Shown: positions 35,060-46,000 of the stretch, in pieces
How positions within the stretch are numbered: position 1 is the stretch's first letter
Layout of the letters: the number at the start of each line of letters is the position of its first letter
Assembly: GCA_008360955.1 (NCBI GenBank)
Contig: LUCM01010456.1
Span: 367,643-431,642, forward strand
Origin: Fasciolopsis buskii
Taxonomy: Eukaryota; Platyhelminthes; Trematoda; Plagiorchiida; Fasciolidae
Length of the DNA: 64,000 nt
Reading direction: 5' to 3'
The notes under the pieces: model-generated
The model's input: the letters and a program-made list of their open reading frames with translations, nothing else
Database searches by the model: none
Told to the model about the DNA's origin: nothing
Program-made: the position numbers and the translations under genes

Positions 35060-35870
35060 TTAACAAACGGCTCATCAAAGCACCTGACCTTTGCTTTGAT
35101 CAGATCGTAATAGTGCATTATAGCACCGATATCTTGGGCCAAGTGCGCCCAATCCTTCATGGGAATCAATAAATCCGAAATCCGGAGAACTCAATGTTCC
35201 ATGGTACAAAAGAATCACTTCAATTGGGAATATTAGCTTAAAGACTGCCTTCTGAGTACTACAAAGCGGTCTACTACAGCCGAGGATTGAGGAATAAAGA
35301 AAAACGAGGAGAGAAGTAAACCATGAAATAGCCAGTTTTTCAAACAAGAAATTCTTGCACACTGAAAATCCTCTGTTGTTTCCACGAATATTCTATAAAA
35401 AGAATATGAACAAACTTTTGGTCTCCGTTGAAGATGACCACTTTGATCACCAGTCGAGAAGGGAGAATGAAACATAGAGATCCTGATGTTGGTTGATCTA
35501 ATTCTGTTCAAAACGGAGTCTCCTCTGTTGGGAAACAGATGGGGATATGAAAAATCAAAGCATTTTTCCGACAGGTGCGGCAAATTAAAATCCCCAACTA
35601 TTGAACGGAATAATAAGAGGCATGTGCGGATAGAAAAAAAGCAATTTATTCTGATTGGAAACGAGTGGACAAAATGTACAAGTCGGTATATGATGTACCC
35701 CTAAGACGAGAACATCTGTTGTAACTAGCATGCTATGCAAGGTCAGAATGGACTTGATTATGTAAGTATTGAGACTGACTGATATACTTGCTCGACTTAG
35801 GCTCACTTTGTTCTCCTTCTTGTGTCGTATATTTCCGGCTGGTAGAGTGTGAACCCCAACGAAGTGCACC
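35060..35870 (-). mobile_element. CR1/jockey-like LINE fragment: endonuclease domain
   Basis: The minus strand, with one frame change near 35,600, reads a VLVLGVHHIPTC block (family form LLLGVIYRPP, about 35,690-35,730). It continues with IVGDFNLPHLSEKCFDF at about 35,545-35,600, a STGDQSGH block near 35,440-35,460 standing where the family has SDH, and VCKNFLFEKLA near 35,330-35,365. GDFN and the following pattern are hallmarks of APE-type endonucleases of CR1/jockey-group LINEs. SDH has become GDQ, so the catalytic His is lost. The clade is distinct from the RTE pieces elsewhere in the window. Confidence 0.62.
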
Positions 35871-35879
35871 GACTTGGAT

Positions 35880-37520
35880 GAATATTACACTAGGTCAGCA
35901 ATGAGTGCTTGAATAGTTCATACCACTGGATGAATATAGGCAAAATTAAGGAATGATTTACCCAGCTAGGACTAGTTATGATACGTGATCATGCAATTGC
36001 GTAGCTTTCCTGACCATGGTACCCTAATTCGTTGGTAGACGTCGAATGCTTCGACCGGGACGTGAAAGTCATGCACAATGCAATTTAATCTCAATTCTTG
36101 AACACAGCTGGAGTAAATGTGTTAAGTTGATTACGTTACCTGAGTATGATTTAGGTGTTCATTTTTCGAAAACAGCCTACTGCTGATGCTGGTCGGCAAG
36201 GCACCGCCGCCTTGAAAGAAACGGTGCAATAAAGGCCAGTCCCCAAGGCCAAGTTGTCACATTTCTCAGTCCAAGCCTATATGTGTAATTCTGGTGTACA
36301 AAGTTTCAGGAAGGCCCAAACTGGGCACTTCGGTTCTTCAGACGATCAACAGAGCCCCGTGAATACGAGCGATCTCATAGCACGGTTTTACCGATGATCC
36401 ATCTCAAAACTGTTGTCCGGACCAAACAGAAATTGCGACGTGCCCAATCGAAGGACGGGCCGTAAGCCCAAATTGTCTAAGCGTGTGATGAAGAACCGGT
36501 AACGCTCTCCGCGATCGGCTGTTTCCGGATCAAGCAAAGTATTTTATCAAAAAATTAATGCTATTTGATTTACTCACCTGGCCATGGATATCTCGTCATT
36601 GTCAGTATGTAGTGAATCGAAATGGTGAGTGCATAGCAGTTTGCGAGCGAAATAACCAACAATATTGAATACATGCGGCCTGATTATTGATTTGGTTGTT
36701 GGTTGTTTCATTTTACGCAAAATCTGACTAAATAAGCCTAAACCGTGCTAATTATTGCCCTGAGACTGCACTGGTTTCGGAGTGTGCCAAATTATCGGTT
36801 TACAGTGTACAATGTAATGCGTAGGAATTTATTGTTCATCGGCTTAGTTCGGTCCAAACAGCTGGCATGTTTCTCTCACAATGCACAGCTCATCCGGTCC
36901 TGCTGAATGACAGCCAATTATGTCCGACATATCAACAAACTGAATTCGGCAATTCAAGCTGGGTTGAAGAGAATCGCTGACATAGCGGTGACACGCCCCG
37001 TCCACGTTGGAAGCCTAGGGTCATAGATACCGCGGGGTGTGACGGAAAACATACACCGCTGATGAGCTCCAACCAGATAGGAACTCGACTCAGATGTTGC
37101 CCGAATAAAAGGTTGGCGGGATGACCTGGGGTTTATGTTCGGAAGATTAGTTCGGATGAAAGTTAGCCAAGCAAACACCACACACCACTCACAAATAACA
37201 GGGAGATTTATATGGCAACCGGCAAGTCGTCAAAGTTCCGCTAATCACAGGGCATATTGCTCAAACGCTTGTGTGGAAAAAAATGATAGGTATATTGGTG
37301 CAATCCGGATGATGTTTACTTACCCAGTGTTTTGTTATTTAGTTTGTAAGGTGCAGAATACTGTGCCCGAATGCGATTAGTGCACACGAGCATAAAATGA
37401 TGGGTAATGGCAAACAGAAGGAGCAGCCCAGCTTCACGAGATTACAATTCGAAGCTGATTCGAGAAAAACACCATTGATTCCAAATGGAAATGCGACCCC
37501 AAAGTCAATATTATTACTTT
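35880..37520. other. Non-coding stretch, no supported gene
   Basis: No recognisable coding block. A possible tRNA-like fragment near 36,190-36,240 is too degraded to call. Confidence 0.45.
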
Positions 37521-37535
37521 GACATAATGAGTATG

Positions 37536-37860
37536 ATCAAAATCTTCATCGTCATCAACATCATCATCATCATCAACAACAACAACAACAACAGCATCTC
37601 GGCTACCCTCAACATCATCATCAACATAACCTGAACAACAATCTTTCGACTGAGCGTCACCAATATTATCACTGTCAGACTGATAGCAGTAACAAAACTA
37701 TTCCGAATAGTTGCCATCAATGCTACTATTATCCACAATACTGTCACCATCGTCCAAACGAGCATTACCCTTATAATGATTAGTATTATTATTATTATTA
37801 TCATCGGCATCATCCAAAACACCATTATTATGGTCGTCATCACCATAATCATCGGAGTAT
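37536..37860. repeat. Pair of ATC/AAC/ATT trinucleotide tracts
   Basis: Tracts at 37,536-37,640 and 37,772-37,860 are rich in ATC, AAC and ATT triplets with interruptions. They generate Ile/Met/Leu-rich or Asp/Asn-rich artificial frames on both strands. Confidence 0.88.
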
Positions 37861-38067
37861 CGTTTACGGTATTCAATACCATCCTTTTTCAACCTGATCG
37901 TGACCAGGATAATTCTAATTGCAGTCTACCTATCATTAGCCTCATATTTTTGGGTCACCCTAATTCGAATTAGCTATGCGATCAATAGTAGCACACAATG
38001 CCAGTGTAGTTTGATGAACAGAATCTGAAACGACGAAGTGTCCATTCTCACACTTGCTAATTGAGCA

Positions 38068-38093
38068 TGTGGTGTGTGTGTGTGTGTGTGTGT
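38068..38093. repeat. GT dinucleotide microsatellite
   Basis: About a dozen GT units. Its alternating purine-pyrimidine run could adopt Z-DNA under supercoiling. Confidence 0.93.
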
Positions 38094-38374
38094 CAAAGGA
38101 CATAAAAATTAGTGAAAATGGACAGTAATACTGGTGGAACAAAGAATGTTTGTGTGCCAATGAACTAAAGCAGGAAAAATGGGAGTTGAATGAGAAAGAC
38201 ACACAAAGAACAAATCAACAAAAACATGCCTGGGTTATGGAAGGAGAAATGAGCAGAGGTTGAGAGTTGCCTAGTCAGACAGACATTCGAATAGCCAGAC
38301 ATAGGTAGATGGATAGACAGATAAACAAGACGATAAACGAATTGACAGCCGCATAGTCAGGTAGGTAAAAAAGA

Positions 38375-38641
38375 GTGCGCGCGCCCGAGAGAGCGAGAGA
38401 GGTGTATACGTAGCTAACACACCAAGTGAAATAATCTACCTACTACCATGTGTGCAACGATGAGCAGATAATAATTAGATTGAGACCAGAATATAAAGAC
38501 AGATGCTCGTGCTTGTTCCGTTAGTCAGTTCGTGAGAAAGATTTCTCCCAAAAGTCTGCTTGCGCCTCGTTCTCCTCCGCTCTCCTCGCCAGCTTGCTCT
38601 CTCTCTCCCTCCCTCTCTCTCTCTCGCGCGCGCGCGTGCTC
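38375..38641. repeat. Imperfect inverted repeat of GC/GA-rich tracts
   Basis: A GTGCGCGCGCCC-GAGAGAG tract at 38,375-38,403 is nearly the reverse complement of the CTCTCT-CGCGCGCGCG-TGC tract at 38,598-38,638. About 195 bases of ordinary sequence lie between. The right arm holds a perfect CG run of about seven units. Confidence 0.8.
38491..38530 (+). promoter_or_regulatory. Possible RNA polymerase II core promoter (TATA box plus initiator-like site)
   Basis: TATAAAG at 38,492-38,498 is followed at typical spacing by an initiator-like TCAGT at 38,525-38,529. The pair sits inside the inverted GC/GA repeat. There is no matched gene; it could be the promoter of a solo LTR or pure chance. Confidence 0.2.
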
Positions 38642-38700
38642 TCGATTAGTCAGTTTTTTATGCGCTAAATTCAATGCTTAGCACGTACTGTTTTAGTATG

Positions 38701-38726
38701 CCTATATTATCCGGAGATAATATAGG
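38701..38726. repeat. Perfect 11-bp stem hairpin with CGGA loop
   Basis: CCTATATTATC at 38,701-38,711 is the exact reverse complement of GATAATATAGG at 38,716-38,726, with a four-base loop. It could be an extruding cruciform or the tip of a former terminal inverted repeat. No U-tract follows that would suggest a terminator, and a bacterial-type terminator is not expected here. Confidence 0.85.
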
Positions 38727-39334
38727 GGTGTGTGTGAGTTGGTGGTCGGTCCGATACACGAGTGAGTGTAATTGGACGAGAATGAGGGTCAGGCGATGCT
38801 GGTGATTAAATGTCGCTAAATAAACGGTAATATGACTTCTAAATTGCTTCACGGTGAGCACAAACCCTAACGATGGTGAGCAAACCGTTGCAAAAACTTA
38901 TAGAAACACCATTAAATGGACAGGACGTGTGTTCCTTCTCTCTGTATGTATGTGTCTATATGCATATGTATATGTTTATGCGTGTGTGCATGTGCTCACT
39001 GTCATTCCGAATTCCACTATTCGCAGAAGATACGATAGACAAAACAGATACAAAAAGATCGCTGAGGAGAATCCCCACCTTTTACCACGTGCGAGGTATG
39101 ACCAAGGATAACTTATTAAATTGAAAACCAACACGTTAGATTCTGTAAGCAAATGAATGTCAGGAATTCGTTCTTGAAATCTAAAATCGATAGTATTCAC
39201 GCGCGAACATACGGATACTTTATTTGATGGTATCCAAGCGAAATGCACTGAAGAGTGATCGCTTTTTGATACGGTTGACAATAGACTCAATATCAAATTG
39301 CTGCTTTGATAAACGTGCATTTTTGAAATTCAGC

Positions 39335-39580
39335 TGAATCTTATCTCTTGTGATCAATGTGGCAGCCATTCAGGTCGTCACTTAAGGCAATTTTTCCAAA
39401 GAATCAAGGAGCACAAATCGGTCTGACTAAACTCTGCGACCAAGAAGACGATTCGTGATGCAATCCTGAGGCACCTCATTTATGCAGGACATCAGGTGGA
39501 TGCGGAAGCTCTCGGAATAGTTTACAGGGTCTGGCAAAATACGCTAAGGACGCTTAGTTATCGTCATTTGAGGATCGGAG
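39335..39580 (+). mobile_element. Probable Penelope-like element C-terminal endonuclease remnant
   Basis: Plus-strand frames read ISCDQCGS then RHLRQ and RIKEHKS (39,337-39,420). After a frame change comes AILRHLIYAGHQVDAEAL, then GIVYRV (39,450-39,530) and a short LR-rich tail. The order Cys pair, R.l...RIKEH, GHxxD and a hydrophobic IVYR strand resembles the GIY-YIG endonuclease tail of Penelope-like elements. The eponymous GIY...YIG residues are not visible. No Penelope RT was found upstream, so the piece is truncated. Confidence 0.42.
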
Positions 39581-39589
39581 GATTGCCCC

Positions 39590-41600
39590 GGTTCGGTTCC
39601 TCAGCAAGAACACGTCATTGTCAGAAACGAGTTATCACGTGACTTAAAATGCCCCGGACTAGAATTCGACGTTATCCTTCCAGCAGATCCCGGGACGCAT
39701 CGCGCAATCGGATAACATAACAGGAAATGATGATGCTGCGCACGAAATGTGGAGCTCACTGCATAGAACAAATTTAATACTTTTCCAAGTCCAGACTTCA
39801 GAAGCCCAACAGAACTGGTTTCTATTCCCGACCGTACCTCAGCCAGCGCCATCTGCAAACCACATCACAGAATCCGCAGTTTTGCGGTTGTATTGCCCAA
39901 ACTAGAAAGTTACCAAAAACAAGCTTATTCTTTACTTGTTTGTTCGCGTTGGAGAAATTAAAACAAGAAATAACTGACTTTTAAAAATATGTGTACAATG
40001 GGTCAAATGAAAACAAATACAGTCCTCTGTAAATGCAACATACTAGCTAACTCTTAAAATCAACCCACAAAAGGGTACCAGAAATGAGTCTTCACGTTCA
40101 AACCACCTTGTGTTTTGTGACTGCAAATATGACTTTTTGGGATATTTGAAAATCCGGCATTGCAAAAGGTAGTACTTAAGATATCCTTGCTATCTGAACA
40201 GTTCCACTTGATTCCTGTTGCACCCCGATCAGTTGAAGATATATTTCGGGTACGGTAAATGTTGAAACCAGACTGCCTAGCTATGCGCCTGCCTCGTTAG
40301 TAGTTTGATACAAGCAAACAAATTTCAGCCCTGTGTTCAGTTCCAGACAAGTCATCACTGTTGCTAGCAGAATACTCAAAGTTAGCTAGTTAGGATTAGT
40401 TCCGCTTTGAAGATTATTCAAATCATGGTTGAAATTGGTCGAATTACACGCACCCTGCTCGACCATGTTCTTGGGCTTGAAGATATGAGGTTTTATTTTT
40501 ACCTTCCATTCTCCTGGATCGACCTCAGCGATGCTAACCGATCTTCCCGGCTAGATTAGAACAATATGGGGGATACATAAGTGCTCAGTTCCAACATTTT
40601 TCACTATTGTCCTCAAGTTCTATCGATGCAGCTATGAAGCAGCAAATACAGTCTGATACATAAGGGTTTGATGAGGCGGTCCAAATTTGTCCAGGCGAGG
40701 ACAGACAAAAGTCACAGGGGACGATAATTTAAGGTAGATCCGATTAAATAATCGATAATGAACATCTTCAGTTCATACAGGGTTTGATATCTCATCAGAT
40801 GGCTGGCGTATTGATGGTGAGAACAAAAGCGATTCACTTGGAACATTAAAATTAAGTTTTGAGTAATCGGTTTCATGTTGACCTCGAATTCAGTCTGTCC
40901 AAATTCACACACATGGACTTTCCTCAAACTTAGTACGCAGAACAAATAGTAGCTAAATGAAACCAATCGTATGATCACAGAGTTCAGTCATTTCGTCGAG
41001 ACGAATCCATTTGTTGTATAATCTTCCTGACTTCAGAATCCACTGGTGATCCACTAACAATATTTGCTCTTATCCTGGGAGATGGCAGCGGTATGCGAAC
41101 CACGGATTACATATTGTAACCAGTGGTACGGTTCTATGGTCTGGTGTTATTCCAGCAAATTATCAGTCTGATCCTATCCTTCCGTCTAGACAGAGAAGAA
41201 CTGAAAGGAACTGGTGAAACGATCAACAAACCTATACGCCCAACCCATTTTCTGTTTCTGATCCTTTGATTTGCGTCACGTAGCTGGTTTTCTCGATATT
41301 TTGATCGCTGACTGGATGTCACATTCCACCGAAATGATGTTTCTACTCATGAATTCCATGCAGCTAAAATCGTTCAGGGTACATAGGATTAAAGTCGTCC
41401 AATAGTTAACAGGCAACCCTGATCTCACCTTGATTGAGAATCGATTTGAGTAGTCCAAGATCCAGTTTGTTAATGAAATGACTCACGATCTGGGGTCTAC
41501 CACATTCCATGGGCCATGGAAAACCATGGAAGCACCTTGCAGAGAGAATTCATTCTCTAATAAGCCTATTGCTATGAGCATCGATCTGTGGCTGTAGAGT
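39590..41600. other. Non-coding stretch, no supported gene
   Basis: No repeat arrays or protein blocks recognised. Confidence 0.45.
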
Positions 41601-41639
41601 ACCGGTGACGAATGGGCGGTATGCCATGCGGTACCATAG

Positions 41640-41795
41640 TAAAAATGGTCATGGAATGGTCATGGAATCTAGCTTAAAACAGCTTGGCCTGGGTTTGTGT
41701 CCCAGTTCAGCACAGTGGCTGTACACTGATGATGACCATTACCGTTGCCGAAACGGCTGCACGGGGCTTTCACGACTTCTCAAAGACCAGTCGAG
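41640..41795 (+). mobile_element. tRNA-derived SINE-like element, family A, diverged copy
   Basis: The segment GTGTCCCAGTTCAGCACAGTGG and the CACTGATGATG...GCCG...GGCTGCAC that follows align by eye with the family A copies at 60.6 and 61.0 kb. The head region upstream is degraded and includes a tandem 11-base duplication (ATGGTCATGGA twice, 41,645-41,666). Confidence 0.5.
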
Positions 41796-42067
41796 CTTTG
41801 AAACTTCACGATGAATTAGTTCAATGACGAATCCACGTTGCCTATAGTCAAACAGTTTGATGCTGTTGTTACCATGATGATATGGTAAATAAAATAATTC
41901 TGAAAGTAGATTGGAATGTGACACATTTTCCAAAATACAGTGCTAGTCTGCCGCTAACTCCATCCATTGCCATGAAAATAGAAACCAATCAGCCGAATCC
42001 GTTCATTTCCATTCAGTTTAATCAAACCAAGTTAAAGTGTCACCGATTTTTCTTCTGCCTGGGAACG

Positions 42068-42102
42068 AAGAGATTAATTAATCTCTTTCGTCAGTCGACT
42101 GA
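42068..42102. repeat. Two adjacent perfect palindromes, 20 bp and 12 bp
   Basis: A perfect 20-bp palindrome at 42,068-42,087 (centre TTAATTAA) is followed three bases later by a perfect 12-bp palindrome at 42,091-42,102 (TCAGTCGACTGA). A dimeric protein site or cruciform is possible; there is no gene context to choose. Confidence 0.8.
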
Positions 42103-42495
42103 CTGAACAAATCAAAGTTGAATGACTCACCAATTAAACACTCTCGGGATGGGTGACGATGCAAACACATGGGCAAATGGAAACAGAAAAGGTGGGACTG
42201 AACGAGAGAAATGTATTCAGGCTATCAGTATTGTCCCGGCCCTGTGTCCGGACAGGGTGAGAGATTAGGTAAACATGCGTGAAACACCGAATGAGGTTGT
42301 GTGCTGACTGAAACTGGCACCGTGTGCCGGTAATCAACTCGGGCGTAGGTAGACGTGACGATCACTATGGTTAATCATAAAATTGGAGCAAAAAGGTTCC
42401 GTCTTTTCCGGGTTCGCAAAACTCTAATTACCCATTTCATGTGTGTCTAAAGGAGCTGGTAACAAGTTTTTTTATATATACCAAATTTTGTCACT

Positions 42496-42579
42496 ACCAT
42501 TACTACTCCGTTTGGCACTACAATTACTACTCCGTTTGGCACTACCATTACTACTCCGTTTGGCACTACCATTATCACT
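42496..42579. repeat. 24-bp minisatellite, three and a half copies
   Basis: Copies at 42,496-42,519, 42,520-42,543 and 42,544-42,567 differ by one base, and a partial copy follows. The unit contains CCGTTTGGCACT and an ATTACTACT run. The period is a multiple of three, hence the LRLALPLL pattern in the plus frame, but nothing indicates translation. Confidence 0.92.
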
Positions 42580-42845
42580 ATTACTAATATTAATACTAAT
42601 CTTTTTATTCGTATTTTTTGCTTTTATCGAAAGAAGAATATCTCAGATTTCACGAAAAGAGCCACAGTGGATTGAAGGTTGACGAATAAGAAAATGACTG
42701 ACAGCTGAAGAAGTCGTACCCACTAGCATTAGGTTCACAGATCGCGCAGTCAACCGTGTGACCACCGTCAGTCAATACTAGCAGTATGGTATTAGTAGTG
42801 ATCGTTGCTATTTTTATCAGCGGAATAACAACGGAAGCAGTACTA

Positions 42846-42956
42846 GTAGCCACAGTAGCAGTAGTAGTAGTAGTAGTAGTAGTGATACTAATAGTGATAG
42901 TAGTAGTAGTGGTGATAGTCGTAGTAGTGATAGCAGTAGTGATAGTAGCAGTAGTA
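42846..42956. repeat. AGT/GATAGT trinucleotide tract
   Basis: Near-tandem AGT units with GAT and CGT variants. This explains the long Val-rich and Thr/Ile-rich frames on the two strands at 42,650-43,081. Confidence 0.92.
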
Positions 42957-43099
42957 TCTTTTGGGTGCGATTTTGTTACACTTATTGTTAGCTTAATAGT
43001 TCCAGTTTCGGTTGTCCCCTGAACACTGCTGGCAATTAGTAGTATGCTTTTCAAGTTTGTAGTATATTGCGATAGTTTCACTCTAAATGTATTTCCTAT

Positions 43100-46000
43100 C
43101 TCATTGGAATCTAGTCAGAAGTTCAGTTTTAATCTTACCCATCTTCCAGAGTTTTTTCTTTCCAATCGTGACATCTTCCTGCTATTTGGGATGTTAACAG
43201 TTGAAAACGATAATTAATATTTGCACAAAAATTCCCTTACCCCAACACCCCCTCAAGGCTTTCGGGAGATAATGCCTTGTGAATTTGTTACTTTTGTCCC
43301 AAAATTTATGCTTGTATCCGATTAGGAAAAATCTGTTTGGGTGAACTTTCAGCTTGATTCGTTTACCTTTTCCTACACGTGTTCATTGCCAGAAGTGTCA
43401 AACCGTCATCGAAATAGGCTGTACCACTGTGTGATCTTCTGTAACTTCCTATATCATTTGTAGACAACCATCGAATCATTTTATGCGAACTAATCGGACT
43501 GTCGGGGAGTTCACAAAAGCCCAAAATGTTTCGCGTCTCTGTAGCTCAAGCTTAGAAAACCGACAATCCTCGAACTTTTACCTGCACCTTTTATTTCACC
43601 TAATGAGTTTCATATTGCATTGAGTCTGTGCGAATGATTCCGGAGCATCCTATTCATCTTACATCTTCTGGTAATTATAGTGACAGTTTTACTCTATTTC
43701 TGTCTGGATTTGCGAGTGAGTTGATTAATTCACTCGCTAACTAACTATCTGAAACCTTTGCTCTTTCTCACTCCTAGAACGTCAAAAAATTCCGGTCTAA
43801 GAAAGTCAATTTCATCATCGTTCTTCCACTTCCGGTCCCACTAGAACAAGTCACACTAGGTGTTTGACCGACACAGTGCGAGACAATCTTCACTGAAATA
43901 ATAGTTAGAAAACCGTATCCTCTCACGGGTGAAATTAAAAGATTGCATAGACTCACTACATTTCATGACTAATTTCTTAAAGTAGTACACGTATTCATTT
44001 CTTGTACTTCATTCTTCAAAAAATGGATTCTTACATATGCCAGAAAAAGTCCTTTACACCATTACACACACAATTACACATTGCTAGTCTCGTTGACAGT
44101 ACTACCTTAAGAGGCCTCATATCAGACTTGTAGCAAACACCCACGCAGTATCGATCACATTCGTAGAAAAAAAACTAGCTTTCAGTGATCTGACACCACA
44201 TTCCGATTTGTATCATCCGTCGATCGTGGATTGGTCTGTATTGTTTCTTCCTGCAAATATTACATTCTCCCAATCTGCCAAAAAATCTTTATGGTTGATC
44301 GGTTTCAAAATGGGTATGCTCATTCACCGTTGGTTGATGACCAACCCTTGAGGCTAAACGTTAAATTGTATACATTATCAGTAAAACAATGTGTAACAAA
44401 ATAACTTAGGTGAATTTTTCATGCAATTTATACTAATATCTTTTTCGTATGACCATTGTGATATCCATTTTGTGTCTTTCAATCACTCCCAAGCTAGACT
44501 AACGGTACTACAAGTCTCAGTTACCAACTTCTTGTATTTCCTAAATGAACCGAAATGAATTTGTTTAACTAATTTGAAATATGGAAACTAAATGACGTTT
44601 GGTTAGGTTTGCAAGAAAAACAATCCGACATTTGATTACCACCGATAACGTCTGGCCGGATATGTGTGCAGCTGAATGACTTGAACAGAGCAATTCAATG
44701 CTTATGACGGACCTACCCGTTGGTTGTTATCTGTTACAAGAAGTTGTTTTCACCCCGCATTTCTTAGGTTTGTCTTTTGTTATTAGCCAGTGGTTAGATG
44801 TATTAGATCACGTACCTCCATATGGAGAAATAGTCGAGTCTGCTACTTTGTTCTCCTCTTACTTTTATCGTAAAGATATAATTATTAACCCTGTCTTCAA
44901 ACTCCTCAGCATTACCAGGACAGATGCTTTCTGGCCCCTAAATGTCTATCGAAAAATACAGAGTCTCAGATAGCTTCTGCCGAGAGATTCCTAGGCATTA
45001 CCTTCCTTGGATGGAGATGGGTTTTCACTAGGGCAAATGCCAGGCTTTCTCCACGAAATAGACTGATCTTTGGTTGTCAGTCTAGGAGGCAGATGACCAA
45101 ACCCTGACTCCAAACTAACCACAGACGAGTCACGAAGTATGCGGACTATGTTTACTAGGATCTGTGGCAGAATGGTTTACCGGGAACCCAGGATGGCTGG
45201 CTTCATCTCGAGTAGGTTATGAGATCCTCAAATCACGATAATGTCTTGTCGGTTAGAACATTTGGCTATAGTCTCGGGATAAGGTCCATAAGTCAATCAT
45301 CTGATTCGATTTGAGCAACGAAGTAATACCAGGGCCACGGAAGAGTCATGGATCGCTATCGATAGCCAATCTCGTGTGAATGGACAATGTAGGAGCTGAT
45401 ATACGTAAGGCACATTTTGCCTGATTCTTTCTTCCCCTTCCTCATGATCCACATAGCGGTTATTCCACAAAAAATGGTATATATATATATATAGACGAGT
45501 ACGTGCTTACTTGACTTGATATAGTTTCGTTTCAGTCTTGAATTTATCGTAGTGAGCATGTCATCGGCAAATCTAGTTTCAAAACTTTGATCTCAACTCA
45601 GCATGACCTTTTAGGATTTGCTGACTTTTACCCAGAGTGACTGTAAAAACACTCCAAATAAAGTTGTCATTCACCTTCGATCAAAATAAGGGTAAATTCG
45701 GGGTTTATTTTTAATCGTTGTCTGATCCTTCTACCTACTATACTCCATTCGATCTTTCAATATTCCTGCCTCTTGTTTTTCTTTTGAATAGATAGTAGTG
45801 TGAGGTAACAAGTGAAACCCGAGCATGTTGGTGCAATGTTAGTAGTCGTGCAAATGGAACTGACCGGATTGGTCTGTGGTTGCCGGATCAGTTGGCTGCG
45901 AACAAACATGTCCCGTGAATCAAAAGTGGCAAACACTTCCGAGAGATTTGTACAGGATGTGGCTGGTTCTAACCAGTCAGCGAAACTCGACGCACCGAAA

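Noticed and set aside
37045..37085. Hammerhead-ribozyme-like CTGATGAG followed by a stem-forming CTCC...GGAAC
   Set aside because: The required GAAA after stem II is absent. Other CTGATGA occurrences, for example at 3722, 34,671 and 50,700, also lack the second core box.
39725..39750. ATGATGA then TGC-TGC-GCA then CGAAAT, resembling a hammerhead core near the Penelope-like piece
   Set aside because: The essential first C of CTGATGA is A, and stem II would be only three pairs.
42650..43081. 143-residue Thr/Ile-rich minus-strand ORF and Val-rich plus-strand counterpart
   Set aside because: Explained by the AGT trinucleotide tract at 42,846-42,956.
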